Of a DNA stretch of 47,686 nt, positions 16,901 to 24,603 are shown piece by piece. The notes beneath the pieces were generated by a model, which saw only the letters and a program-made list of their open reading frames with translations, made no database searches and was not told the origin of the DNA. The DNA is from Rheinheimera sp. (GTDB taxonomy: Bacteria; Pseudomonadota; Gammaproteobacteria; Enterobacterales; Alteromonadaceae). The stretch covers positions 1 to 47,686 of the forward strand of contig DMYW01000047.1 of NCBI GenBank assembly GCA_003482455.1, in the 5' to 3' direction. Position numbers and translations under genes: made by a program. Numbering within the stretch: position 1 is the first letter of the stretch; each line of letters starts with the position of its first letter.

Positions 16901-17667
16901 TTACCTGTATCAAGCACAACGTTACCCGCAAACCGTTTGTGCAAATAGGTAGATTCAACACCATCTTTTGTAATGCTAGATAGTGATTCAGCATCTGCTT
17001 TGTTCGCGGCGGCAATGATGCTGGCATCATCAAGACGAGAAGCGGGCAGACCTTTTCCGTACGTACTATTTAATAAATAGTCACGAAGCTGAAGTGCCAA
17101 ATTTTCTGAATAGGCAGTCTGTCCGTTGCGTGGATCATAAACCTTGCGGCCACGCACCAAAGCAGTTATCTCCGGCTCACCTCTCCAAATGCTTTGGTCT
17201 TTGTCCATTTGCAAGCGAATGTAAAGGTACGCCAACCCCTCCAGCTTATGGTCTGATGTCCAGCTGTTTGCTCCAGACATAGTGACTGCAGATTGTCCCG
17301 GCTCGCCAAGTCTGCGCTCAATAGTGAACCACTTACCGCTATTCTTGTTCCAACGCTCATCGTTTTCTGACACGCCATCAAAGTAAACTTCTTGGATAGC
17401 GTCGATAGGACCTTCGCATAACACGACAATTAAGTGCAGAAACTCGTTTGCTGCACCACCCCAAGCGTCAGTTACGTTTTTGTAGACTTTTATGCCGCCT
17501 ATTTTACGTGTGCCATATACGACAGGGATCGGATTGTTTGAGCCCTGTTTTTCGACCATGACGGCCTGAATTTTCGGCAAATCAGGTGTTGGAATAATCC
17601 AACTGATAACTCGTTTGATGTGCCTAAATGGATTAGCTAATTTCCAAACTTGCGAGACAATACTCAT
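13903..17667 (-). CDS. J-like host-specificity tail-tip protein with collagen-like segment
   Basis: 1254 residues, the size of lambda gpJ. The N-terminal half forms the tail-tip hub (IPVVYGTRKIGGIKVY, VVLCEGPIDAIQEVYFDG, then DEVFWPADSNPLAAQWL). Fibronectin type III-like domains follow (about 490-660), then a long helical coiled coil (about 660-870). A collagen-like Gly-x-y run (GATGPQGPAGPQGPQGPAG) comes next, and a beta-rich tip. This protein binds the surface receptor and starts DNA ejection. Hub and FN3 domains are clear; the receptor is unknown. It follows the DUF2163-like gene directly and overlaps no other gene. Confidence 0.9.
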   Translation of the reverse strand: MSIVSQVWKLANPFRHIKRVISWIIPTPDLPKIQAVMVEKQGSNNPIPVVYGTRKIGGIKVYKNVTDAWGGAANEFLHLIVVLCEGPIDAIQEVYFDGVSENDERWNKNSGKWFTIERRLGEPGQSAVTMSGANSWTSDHKLEGLAYLYIRLQMDKDQSIWRGEPEITALVRGRKVYDPRNGQTAYSENLALQLRDYLLNSTYGKGLPASRLDDASIIAAANKADAESLSSITKDGVESTYLHKRFAGNVVLDTGKSVFSNVKTLLSGMRGNLPIGSGVLKLVIEDTGSPVFSFGHDTTANAIIIGKIKTRVGSKSDRLNRAIVRFSNKTLAYEADEVFWPADSNPLAAQWLTEDNGIRLEQSYDFETITDKAEALQMAEIIAKRSRNMLSCSFSASPAAIVCEPGDIVSVTDDSHGWVGKPFRVNEIKFNEDGEVDLELFEHQNAIYPWSGTAYSERTVGTNLGNPTQLPTPTNLTVAADGTLATGGRLTWSITQNAFIRRFRITASSGSTQLWSDETTAKSMDLPVLSPGTYSISVVAISTLGTLSPAASISFTYVAPVVPTSLDVTANNFDITVRPVLAGIGLGTEFEFALNSTSTVRGRGMSMVFAGLAPATQYTVFARTVNALGASAWFSQEVTTTSSPDAVFELIKDRVETNFQPTFNSLNQQITDVLASVDTAEGTISDHQLSLSRLKGASKELEKLAFVAVAERLKMRNNLLEIGSSAALANRDIQALATDKEAFAQEVFELRASTATSIGQLNSSIVDTAKAVSSEVEARAAAVSALESNINGSLQAQSNQIQSVKSTADGAASALAGLRTAVAGSDSQSQAELILSSTVDKANQAAARAYLGVTTTNNAGKKKVTGVVVDGASSGLEFSADALILTDTSGNLKLYWDAASGTFVFKGKLVLTDGTAINQVSDIRGLDGATGPQGPAGPQGPQGPAGAVGSAGAGFYTITLREGVFPTSSVATADFATAIGRQPVNGDVLTYRNAAGTVSSAKQFDGTSWVAPTALIAGNLIATGSIAGDRLMAGTSITAPVIQGGEWRSIGTSHMEIWSSNPFGPHSLIDWYGPKIDGVNWNTSTSQPILSGMLKSNAVNYKDSTGRAYFGGTISAGTLRNAQRSTTLSQNTAVETGSYGSNGGVITVKNSINISIGRTSASSFTPGTITATLVLFRKSGASWIQVASQAFTGTYEQTLESGTYTQNWLLTGSFTYTDTLQTATNREYRLTVTHNLPVSGGGQVFQDLALISEE

Positions 17668-18219
17668 CTATTCACCGCCCCACTTGATGTCCTTTTTAAC
17701 CTGAGTCGCAAACTCAAGGCCACGGTCATTAGGATAAAAACGACGCTGACTCGCATCAGTAGTTCGCCGACCTCGGGGGGCTTCGAAGTCTGCCCATTCG
17801 CTGGCCATTGAAACTGTAATTTCTGCGTCTTTCCGATCGCTGGACACCGAAGCGTCAGTGATTAGCCAAGAGTGCAGCAATATTGGGTTCGCAATGACTT
17901 GAAGTGAGGTACCCAAATAAGCTCGATAGATGTGCACATAACGGTTTACTTGGCTGTTGTTCAACACCATGGCCAGAACGGATTGATCTGCGGCGCTAAA
18001 TGTCACCGATATTTCACCTACTCGGAGCTCGTTCGTAAACTTTGGCGCTTCCATGCCAAGCAAAAGACCGTTGGCCTGATATACGTCACCATTGTATGTA
18101 ATGTCATACCCTGCATCGGTGAAGCAGGTGGATCCGCCGGTAAACTCGAATTTCAGCAGGTGTGCAAATAGGTGGTCGCCAGCAATAGCACTGGCAACAG
18201 CTGGAGTGACAGTGATCAT
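17668..18219 (-). CDS. DUF2163-like tail-tip protein
   Basis: 183 residues. The opening (MITVTPAVASAIAGDHLFAH) with FTDAGYDITYNGDVYQANGLLLGM matches the DUF2163/tail-hub proteins found between the tape measure and J-like genes in phages with this tail type. These occupy the position of lambda gpL and help build the tail tip. The C-terminal motif FEAPRGRRTTDASQRRFYPNDRGLEF is strongly conserved in relatives as I recall them. The start overlaps the previous stop as ATGA. Confidence 0.75.
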   Translation of the reverse strand: MITVTPAVASAIAGDHLFAHLLKFEFTGGSTCFTDAGYDITYNGDVYQANGLLLGMEAPKFTNELRVGEISVTFSAADQSVLAMVLNNSQVNRYVHIYRAYLGTSLQVIANPILLHSWLITDASVSSDRKDAEITVSMASEWADFEAPRGRRTTDASQRRFYPNDRGLEFATQVKKDIKWGGE

Positions 18220-18818
18220 AAGGCCTCGATACAGTCCAATTCGATTCGCACAAAACCAGAGTTCTGTGCGCTCAATTTGAACTCTTGAATGTCATTGTCC
18301 AAGCGGAAAAGAAATGGCACATCGCGAACAGTTACCGCCGTTGCGCTTGGTACCGCTTTCGTCAGCTTTGGATAAATGTTCACTACAGCCACGCCTGAAG
18401 AGTTTGAGCTTGTATCAGCCGTCACCTGGTAAACCTTGGTGTGGTTCCCAAACTTCAGTACATCACCGGCTTTCAGCTGGCCAGTAACACTCGCTGTAAA
18501 GCCAGACATTGTGATTGCACTTGCACCAATAGCATAAGAGCCACTGGTAAGTGGCGTTCCGGTGGCAACTCCTTTTGGAGTGCTTACTTCCGGTAAAATG
18601 GCCGTGAAAGTACCAAACCGACCGCCAAGAGAATTTACCCATGCTGAGACGGCGCGCGCATCTGCGCTGAGCAATGGCACGCTTTTAATAGTTGCTTCCC
18701 ATCGATGAGATGGAACAGCCCTTGCTAAAGTAACGAGATTTCGACCTTCGCTCACAATCGTTGGGCTGTTGCTTTTCAGTTCCACCGTATCGATGGATAG
18801 TTGAGAGGGTAGTGGCAT
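18216..18818 (-). CDS. Distal tail protein, tail-tip region
   Basis: 200 residues, beta-rich, located directly after the tape measure gene, where distal tail proteins (lambda gpM/SPP1 Dit position) are encoded. The sequence has RWEATIKSVPLLSADARAVSAWVNSLGGRFGTF and a late VPFLFRLDNDIQEF motif. I assign the role mainly from gene order; the family is not one I can name from sequence alone. Four bases separate it from the tape measure, and its stop overlaps the next start. Confidence 0.65.
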   Translation of the reverse strand: MPLPSQLSIDTVELKSNSPTIVSEGRNLVTLARAVPSHRWEATIKSVPLLSADARAVSAWVNSLGGRFGTFTAILPEVSTPKGVATGTPLTSGSYAIGASAITMSGFTASVTGQLKAGDVLKFGNHTKVYQVTADTSSNSSGVAVVNIYPKLTKAVPSATAVTVRDVPFLFRLDNDIQEFKLSAQNSGFVRIELDCIEAL

Positions 18819-18821
18819 TCG

Positions 18822-21614
18822 TTATCCCAATGTGATTCCTGCGTCAGCCAGTGCAGCGGCGACCATCCCGGCAATTTCGCTACGCTTGCCAGATAGCATG
18901 CGCAACAGCTCGTCATCGCGGACAGCGGAAAGATTGATTGATACTTCAACTGGACCATTTCGACTGCTAGGCTGTGTCGCTAAAAACTGAGTTAAGTCTT
19001 GGTTTTGGCGAGGAGATAGAACCCTTTCGCCTCTATCTAGCAGCCATGTACCTTCTGATGGGATATTGTCGATACCGCTGTGCGCCATACCTGCTAGGGT
19101 GCTAGTTGCCGAGGTAATTGCAGCGCCAACAAAAGGAGATGTAAACGCGAGTGCTGCCCCTGCCGCGGCCGGCGCAGCTAATGGGCCAACTATAGGAATT
19201 GCTGCAGTAGATGCAAAAGCGTTGATTGCCGCGAGGTTCATCCCTGCATAGGCTTGACCGGTAACTTGGGCAACATAGCCAGTTGCAGCAGCCGTCCCAA
19301 GGGCTTTATCAAGCAAAAACGATGCTGTTTTCTGTACGCCAATTCTGATCAGCATCCGAATGACTTCTTGACCAATCGAGCGCATCAGATCGCCGAGTTT
19401 CATTTCGCCGGTGGCAACAAAGTCATAGATCACATCTTCCAGACCGGAGAATGCATTTCCAATGATGTCCTCTGTCATGCCTGCGATGTTTTTGGCATTT
19501 TCGATGTAGTTCTCAAGCGCACGGTTTGCGCCGACCGTCCAGTCAGCTTGCATTTCTTCTTGCCGCGCGTAATAGTCCTCATACAGCTTTAGTCGCTCTT
19601 CAAGGCTATCCTGCAACAGTTCAAGCTCTGTGGTGTACTGGTCTGCGCCAATATCACCACGGGATTTCTGGTCGTTCAACTGTTCCAGTTGGCGCTGGAA
19701 GTCGCGTTCAATTTGCTGGCGTTCACGCAGCTTATCCAGTGCTTTGTCCCCTTTGCCGAAAGCTTCGAGACGGTCATTGTAAGACTGCTGTTCACGGCTC
19801 AACTGGTCGCGCAAGCTGCGTTCAACTTCAAGTGTCCGAGCGACTTGTTTTTGGAGTTCAATTTGCTTTTCGATAGCAGCGTTTTTCTCAAGCTGCGCTC
19901 GAATCACGCCCTCACTGGCCAGCAGCGATTTTTGCTCAGCTGTAAGCGTCTTTTTGTCTTTTAGGTCGGCAATCTCTTGCTCAAATGCGATCAACTTAGC
20001 TGCGTTCGTTCCAAGACGTTCTACGCTGCCAACTTGCGCTTGCAAAACTTCTTGTTGCTGCTTCAGTGTCAGTAGCAGCCGCTCAGCCGACGAATCTTTT
20101 ACCGCTGCAGGGGCAGACTTGTCGGCGTATTGACTGTTGATATTTGCCAGATCTTTGGCAATTTTGTCTTTATTAAGCAAATCCGAATTTGGATTTACTG
20201 CACGGATCTTCTCGATGTTTGCCTGATAATCAGCAATCGCCTTAGTGCGTTTTTCTTCATTTGTTAGAGCCGACTCGGAAAGCCGCTGAATAGCTTGTTG
20301 AGCGGCAATAGCGTCGCTTTGGGACTTTGCTTGCTGCGCCTTTTGTTCAGCAATTTTCTTCTCAGACTCGACCTTTTTTGCGAGCGCAGCCTCTTCTGCC
20401 TGGAGCTGTTTTAAACTTCCACCGGCATAGTCGCCCCGTTCAGCGTATGCGGCGCCAGCTGACAATCGCGAGATTTGCTGGCGAAGCTTTTGAAGACGTT
20501 CGATATCGGTTTCATCGCGGCCTATGTTTAAAAGTGAATCGACAGCCTCTTTACTCAGAGACTTCACTCCACGCCAAGCTGCCTCGATTGAGCCGATGTT
20601 CTCGACGATAGCCGACGAACGGTCCCGAACCACATCTGAATAGGTTTTGACACTCAGCTCTGCAGCTTCAGTAGTTTTACCCTGGCGTTCCAAGGCTGTG
20701 ATTTGTTCGTATACCGCTTGGGTGAGGTAGTGATAGTTTTTATTGAGCTCCAACGCCGCAGCGGATGGGCTTTCAGCCAAACGTTCGAATTCTTTAACTG
20801 TTTCAGAGACTGCTCGGCCTGTCGCCGACTCAAGCATTAACGCGGCATAGGCAATGTCGTCAAACTGTTCTTTGGCAAACTTACCTGATCCCGCGATCAG
20901 TGCGAGAGCCTCGGATGCTTTAGCTGTGGTAGATGTAACCGTATCAATTTTTTTAGCAAGAACAGCGAGCTCTTCAGCCGTTATACCAGAGGACCCACCA
21001 GTCAGATTGACGGCTTCGTTAAACCGGTCAAACTCTTCTGAGCCCAAATAAAACACAGTCCCAAGCACCGCCGCGCTGGCCGCAAGAACTGAAACTGGAT
21101 TGATGAGTCCTTTAATGTACCCGCCCATCGCTTCGGCGGCAGGTCCGATGCCACCAAAGGTATCTTTTAATTGCCCACCTTGTTGGATCAGCACTGTCAT
21201 TGGACTTTGGCCACTGGCCAAGCTCGTGAAAATATCTGTGAACTGGGCAGGCAATTGCCGAGTTGCAAAAGCAAGCTGGGCTGCTGACATGCCGCTCTGC
21301 TTCATTTCTTTACCAAGACCATTCAGTCCGCGGCGTGTTTGCTCGAGCTTATCATTCAGTTTCTTGTATTCATCTGCGCTAACACGACTATCGGCAAAAG
21401 CTTTGTTCAACGCTTGCTGTTGTTTTTCAACTTTCGCCAGCTGGCCGGCCAACGGATCAATGGCATAGCGCAACTTATCAAGCTCTGCGGCCTGCTTCTT
21501 AGTTGCCTTTTCCAAGTTCTCAGTCGCACGCTGAGCACGGTCCATGCCTTCTTCGTAGCTTCCTGTTTCAGCTACAAGGTTGACCGTTAAATTGCCAAGC
21601 GATTGATTGGACAT
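18822..21614 (-). CDS. Tail tape measure protein
   Basis: 930 residues. It starts with a lambda gpH-type N-terminus (GNLTVNLVAETGSYEEGMDRAQRATENLEKATKK), then has long coiled coils, a hydrophobic central stretch (ISVLAASAAVLGTVFYLG), more helices with repeated Glu/Gln/Arg, and a hydrophobic Ala/Gly-rich segment near 770-850 (IPIVGPLAAPAAAGAALAF). Tape measure proteins set tail length and enter the cell with DNA; by the usual ratio of about 1.5 angstrom per residue the tail should be near 140 nm. The ribosome site GGAG overlaps the stop of the GT gene. Confidence 0.93.
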   Translation of the reverse strand: MSNQSLGNLTVNLVAETGSYEEGMDRAQRATENLEKATKKQAAELDKLRYAIDPLAGQLAKVEKQQQALNKAFADSRVSADEYKKLNDKLEQTRRGLNGLGKEMKQSGMSAAQLAFATRQLPAQFTDIFTSLASGQSPMTVLIQQGGQLKDTFGGIGPAAEAMGGYIKGLINPVSVLAASAAVLGTVFYLGSEEFDRFNEAVNLTGGSSGITAEELAVLAKKIDTVTSTTAKASEALALIAGSGKFAKEQFDDIAYAALMLESATGRAVSETVKEFERLAESPSAAALELNKNYHYLTQAVYEQITALERQGKTTEAAELSVKTYSDVVRDRSSAIVENIGSIEAAWRGVKSLSKEAVDSLLNIGRDETDIERLQKLRQQISRLSAGAAYAERGDYAGGSLKQLQAEEAALAKKVESEKKIAEQKAQQAKSQSDAIAAQQAIQRLSESALTNEEKRTKAIADYQANIEKIRAVNPNSDLLNKDKIAKDLANINSQYADKSAPAAVKDSSAERLLLTLKQQQEVLQAQVGSVERLGTNAAKLIAFEQEIADLKDKKTLTAEQKSLLASEGVIRAQLEKNAAIEKQIELQKQVARTLEVERSLRDQLSREQQSYNDRLEAFGKGDKALDKLRERQQIERDFQRQLEQLNDQKSRGDIGADQYTTELELLQDSLEERLKLYEDYYARQEEMQADWTVGANRALENYIENAKNIAGMTEDIIGNAFSGLEDVIYDFVATGEMKLGDLMRSIGQEVIRMLIRIGVQKTASFLLDKALGTAAATGYVAQVTGQAYAGMNLAAINAFASTAAIPIVGPLAAPAAAGAALAFTSPFVGAAITSATSTLAGMAHSGIDNIPSEGTWLLDRGERVLSPRQNQDLTQFLATQPSSRNGPVEVSINLSAVRDDELLRMLSGKRSEIAGMVAAALADAGITLG

Positions 21615-21615
21615 G

Positions 21616-21914
21616 CTAGCTCCAGTTGGTTAACGCTTCTTCCATAGACAAGACACGCTGTGAGTCGTCTTGCAATACGAGGAATTTTGATACTTCTGAT
21701 TTGTTGCCATTCAATGCAGCCATTAGGTGCATCAAATGAGCATTCAAAGTGTCGGCTCGCCGATTCGGACAAATAGGGCCGTAGCGGCGGCGATAAGTTA
21801 GCCATGCCGTGAACTCTGGCACGCTCACGTTTGCCTTGGCTTCTGCGACAGTTTTACCGCCGACTCCCGCCAAAACTAACTCGTGCCAGATTTCATCTTC
21901 AGAGGCTAGGGCTT
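21616..21914 (-). CDS. Tail assembly chaperone T domain, made by -1 frameshift from G
   Basis: This reading frame has no good start of its own: its first possible start is a TTG at 21873 without a ribosome site, and the open frame continues upstream through ALASEDEIWHELVLAGVGG to the slippery site. That upstream block (WHELVLAGVGGKTVAEAK) is the conserved start of the gpT-like (DUF4035) domain, which shows it is translated. Translation of G with a -1 shift gives a GT fusion of about 214 residues (21616-22259). In lambda-like phages G and GT bind the tape measure and major tail protein during tail assembly and do not enter the virion. Confidence 0.85.
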
Positions 21915-22259
21915 TGGGCCCGGAGCGACATCCAGACCATTTGCTTCACTGATTGCGGTTAGCAAAGCCACGGTCAAGCTTTCTGACATCGGCCCATGCT
22001 CTGCATTGCCAGTAATGTCGTCCACTGTGAAAACTGGCTGACCAGTTTCATCAACGATGGAGCTTGCAATGCGAGCAGCAGCGCCATTACCGCTGGCTCC
22101 GTTCTGGATCTCAGCCATGACTGACTGGTAGCTCTTCAGACGAACGAAGACATCAGCCTCATGGCTTTTGCCACCGCTAAGCCAGGTAACCGTTTTTTTG
22201 ATTGGTGCAGCGCTAACGAAGCCGCCACTCTCAACGGCCATTTGCTTGGTCAGGATCAT
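21906..22259 (-). CDS. Tail assembly chaperone G
   Basis: 117 residues from the ATG at 22259, which overlaps the stop of the tail tube gene as ATGA. The C-terminal half (SIVDETGQPVFTVDDITG then LSESLTVALLTAISEANGL-like) matches the tail assembly chaperone family of siphoviruses. Its last codons carry the slippery heptamer that yields the GT product. It lies between tail tube and tape measure genes, the universal place for this function. A longer reading from 22304 would lie inside the tail tube gene and is not favoured. Confidence 0.88.
   Translation of the reverse strand: MILTKQMAVESGGFVSAAPIKKTVTWLSGGKSHEADVFVRLKSYQSVMAEIQNGASGNGAAARIASSIVDETGQPVFTVDDITGNAEHGPMSESLTVALLTAISEANGLDVAPGPKP
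21912..21918 (-). other. Programmed -1 frameshift site (C CCA AAG)
   Basis: Near the end of G, the minus strand reads GGC CCA AAG CCC TAG. C CCA AAG fits the X XXY YYZ heptamer in the correct frame. A -1 shift avoids the TAG two codons later and enters the T frame, which stays open to 21616. GC-rich sequence flanks it. The position matches the conserved G/GT frameshift of long-tailed phages. Confidence 0.8.
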
Positions 22260-22723
22260 GCTTTCTTCGTCCACGTAGCATCGCCACTGCGCTGCACTGC
22301 ACATGACGTTGTGACCAGACCATTAGCAGCAAAGTCCAGCGGGAAGTCTGCGATATAGCCTTCAAATGTGAACCATGTGCGAGTTGTTGGCAGGGTGAAG
22401 TTACCGCCGGTTACTGTTGGCGCCGTGGTGCCATCGGACCAACCCACCGCGAACTTAATGGTTGTGTTTGTATTGTCTTTCGACAAATCAAACAAACGGA
22501 TGTGAGCTGGAATAGCTGGGTCTGCGTTAATGCCAAGGGTTGCTTGACCTGGCGTGCGAAGACCTTTTTTGTAGGTACGTGCTTGGGAAGACAGTGGTGT
22601 TGTTTCGATTTGATCTGCTGGTGCGCCAGCAGGGCTGAATGACGTTACGTCTGGAATTTCAGTCAGTGTTGAGCCAGTCGGGTCGATAAACCAGACCTGT
22701 GTGCCTTGTGCCAGAATGGACAT
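22256..22723 (-). CDS. Major tail tube protein
   Basis: 155 residues, starting MSILAQGTQVWFIDPTG, with FSPAGAPADQIETTPLSSQARTY and FTFEGYIADFPLDFAANGLVTT. This pattern is typical of lambda gpV-type tail tube proteins of HK97-like phages, which stack as hexameric rings to form the tail tube. GGAG lies before the ATG. Gene order (after tail completion genes, before G) supports this. No Ig-like C-terminal domain is present, unlike lambda gpV. Confidence 0.85.
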   Translation of the reverse strand: MSILAQGTQVWFIDPTGSTLTEIPDVTSFSPAGAPADQIETTPLSSQARTYKKGLRTPGQATLGINADPAIPAHIRLFDLSKDNTNTTIKFAVGWSDGTTAPTVTGGNFTLPTTRTWFTFEGYIADFPLDFAANGLVTTSCAVQRSGDATWTKKA

Positions 22724-22737
22724 AGTATCTCCAATAG

Positions 22738-23217
22738 TTATTTACTTGCCCGCTTGCCTAGCCGGCGAATTCGCCGCTCCAGTTCATCACGGAATCGATT
22801 GAAAAAAGCGCCGCCTTTGGAGCGCATAGCTCGCCGCAAAAACGGCTGTTCTTTTTGGCGTTTGGTGCCAAGCTCGACCATGTGCCAGTGAGGTGTGTTG
22901 CCGCCTGCACCCTCGTCGGGGTTGCCGCGTTGAATACCGGTGAAGCGAGTGCGAACGCCAACACGCCACATAGCGACGCGCTTGCCGCTGCGACGATAAA
23001 CCTTGGAACCGAACTCTTTAATGATGTTGTCCGAAATTCGTCGGCCTGTTTTTGGATCATCGATGCCGCTTGCAAACAACTTTGCTTCATCAAGGATCAC
23101 TTCTGCAGCACGGCCAAGGCAGTCTTTGGCGGTTCTGTCACGCATCTCGACTTTCATGGCTTCCAGCTTCTGCTTAATGTCAGAAAAGCCCTCTAGCTTG
23201 AATGTGATTTTGCTCAT
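22738..23217 (-). CDS. HK97 gp10-type tail-joining protein
   Basis: 159 residues. Helical N-terminus (FKLEGFSDIKQKLEAMKVEM), then a region with basic strands and the end motif THWHMVELGTKRQKEQPFLRRAM. The pattern HWHMVELGT...PFLRRA is the HK97 gp10 family signature. Members connect the tail terminator region to the head in siphoviruses. It overlaps the previous gene by four bases and is followed by a 14-bp gap before the tail tube gene. Clear family match. Confidence 0.9.
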   Translation of the reverse strand: MSKITFKLEGFSDIKQKLEAMKVEMRDRTAKDCLGRAAEVILDEAKLFASGIDDPKTGRRISDNIIKEFGSKVYRRSGKRVAMWRVGVRTRFTGIQRGNPDEGAGGNTPHWHMVELGTKRQKEQPFLRRAMRSKGGAFFNRFRDELERRIRRLGKRASK

Positions 23218-23606
23218 TTGAATTTGACTGTTGCGACCAAGGACGCAGAAAACAAACTGTCCGAGTCGGACTCAGTTTGCTCTGAAATACCAGAGACTTC
23301 TGTGGCTAAAATTGATACGCCGTTCATCGTAAAGCTACGGGAATTCAAAATTGCGGCAGACAACAGCGCCAGCTGTTCTTTTGCAACAAAGTAGGTCTTG
23401 GCGAAGACTGAGAACTGGATGTTCACGCTGGCAATTTCACTGGCCTTGCCAGAGAGGTATCTTTCGCGCTGCTCCAAGCCAGACTCATACACTATGGCTG
23501 GCAAAGCGCCGTTCGGGTCTCTCTTGACCGGAGTGATACGGTCGGCCACTAGGGGCAGGCTTGGTTTGATCGCCTGAATGATTACGGACTCAATTGATGA
23601 AGCCAC
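23214..23606 (-). CDS. Tail terminator-like protein (DUF3168 position)
   Basis: 130 residues starting MASSIESVIIQAIKPSLPLVADRI, with ALPAIVYES and an alpha/beta pattern that fits the tail terminator fold (lambda gpU, DUF3168). It sits between the head-closure gene and the gp10-like gene, where tail terminators are encoded. The match is by pattern and order rather than an exact signature, so the family is likely but not certain. The start overlaps the previous gene. Confidence 0.7.
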   Translation of the reverse strand: MASSIESVIIQAIKPSLPLVADRITPVKRDPNGALPAIVYESGLEQRERYLSGKASEIASVNIQFSVFAKTYFVAKEQLALLSAAILNSRSFTMNGVSILATEVSGISEQTESDSDSLFSASLVATVKFK

Positions 23607-23922
23607 GCACTTCCTCCAGACTCAAAATAGATTCTTCACGCCGTCCACCAGGATTGTCAGCACGAAGGATTTTGTAATGCTTGCCGTCATATCCAACCAC
23701 GCAATCTGGCTGGTATTCTCGGCTGTAGCGAGCGCGTAGCTGCAAATCGCCAAGGTAGCTTTGGCCATCGGCTTGTTGAGTTGCATCAATTCTCGCGGTT
23801 AAAACTTCGGCTTGAAAGTTACGGACAAAGCTGGCGCCTTGCACCAGCTCGCCGAACGTATTGCGCTCTGAGGTAACGCGATAGAGTTGGCAGCGATGGC
23901 GAAGATTCCCTGATCTAATCAA
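23590..23922 (-). CDS. Head closure (head-tail adaptor) protein
   Basis: 110 residues. The opening (SGNLRHRCQLYRVTSERNTFGELVQG) is the classic start of SPP1 gp16/HK97 head-tail joining proteins, followed by FVRNFQAEVLTARI and the ending GKHYKILRADN. Twelve copies normally close the head beneath the connector so that DNA stays inside until a tail attaches. Overlaps with both neighbours fit the tightly packed connector block. Confidence 0.88.
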   Translation of the reverse strand: MIRSGNLRHRCQLYRVTSERNTFGELVQGASFVRNFQAEVLTARIDATQQADGQSYLGDLQLRARYSREYQPDCVVGYDGKHYKILRADNPGGRREESILSLEEVRGFIN

Positions 23923-24247
23923 AGCCTTCTATCCTCCGGTGTGGCGAAAGCAGTAAAGCAACTGCGGGATTGTCAGCTACACGAGAAAACGTTGTGGTTT
24001 CTCGATTGTTGTAAAGCTCACTGACCATCATCAAAGCTGCTTGTCTCACACTTGCAGTAATAACCATCGATCCAACAGGGTGCGCAGTGTCAGCAGTCAA
24101 GTCATCGCTAGTTGCGTATAACTTGCGGTTCAAGTAGAGCTCAACAGATTCGACCGCCGCATCGACTAACTGCTGGAGAAATTCATCCTCGCTGTTGTCG
24201 TCGAGCTCGAGCCGAAGCTGATGTTTAACACTGCGCAGCGATATCAT
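23915..24247 (-). CDS. Head-tail connector protein (gp6-like)
   Basis: 110 residues, all-helical: MISLRSVKHQLRLE...EDEFLQQLVDAAVESVELYLNRKL, then VRQAALMMVSELYNNRE. This is the HK97 gp6/SPP1 gp15 pattern, which forms a ring below the portal. Its stop overlaps the head-closure start, and its ATG overlaps the preceding gene. Confident family assignment from the helical motif and from order (capsid, then connector). Confidence 0.9.
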   Translation of the reverse strand: MISLRSVKHQLRLELDDNSEDEFLQQLVDAAVESVELYLNRKLYATSDDLTADTAHPVGSMVITASVRQAALMMVSELYNNRETTTFSRVADNPAVALLLSPHRRIEGFD

Positions 24248-24567
24248 TTCGCTTTACCTTTTTTGGCTTTTTCCGTTTCAGCAATCACCTCAGGAGCTGC
24301 TTCTTCGGCAACTTCTGGAGCGGCTTCTGCCGCTACTTCTTGAGGCGCTTCTTCAACAACTTCTGGAGCTGCGGCTTCAACAACAGCATCAGCCGGAGGT
24401 TCGACGCCACCGCCACCCGAATCTGCAACTTGAACAGGATCCACATAAACGCCACAACCTGCTGCCACGATGCTGGCAGCATCCGCGTCTGGAAGGTCAT
24501 ATTCTTTGTTTGGAAGGAACTCGCAGTCCACGCCCACCAAATGGGTTTTAATAAAAACTTTTTTCAT
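24244..24567 (-). CDS. Small protein with Ala/Glu/Pro repeats after the capsid gene
   Basis: 107 residues. A compact N-terminal part (KTHLVGVDCEFLPNKEYDLPDADA) is followed by a low-complexity tail of about 50 residues with repeated APEV(V/A)EEA units and a basic end (EKAKKGKAK). The N-terminal part looks like a small domain frequently encoded between capsid and connector genes in HK97-like phages. The tail may be unstructured. A head decoration or connector accessory role is possible; nothing specific is proven. Confidence 0.65.
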   Translation of the reverse strand: MKKVFIKTHLVGVDCEFLPNKEYDLPDADAASIVAAGCGVYVDPVQVADSGGGGVEPPADAVVEAAAPEVVEEAPQEVAAEAAPEVAEEAAPEVIAETEKAKKGKAK

Positions 24568-24574
24568 GTTAAAT

Positions 24575-24596
24575 CGTGGGCGGTTGCCCGCCCACG
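24575..24596 (-). terminator. GC-rich hairpin after the major capsid gene
   Basis: CGTGGGCGG and CCGCCCACG form 9-bp arms with a 4-base loop just downstream of the capsid stop (24604). On the minus strand only ATTTAA follows, so termination should be partial. Such hairpins often protect the abundant capsid message from 3' decay. Confidence 0.5.
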
Positions 24597-24603
24597 CTCT
24601 CCG

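Noticed and set aside
13903..17667. Several open frames on the plus strand opposite the J-like gene (for example 15695-16132)
   Set aside because: They lie antisense to a clear coding frame, have no ribosome sites and no domain-like sequence.
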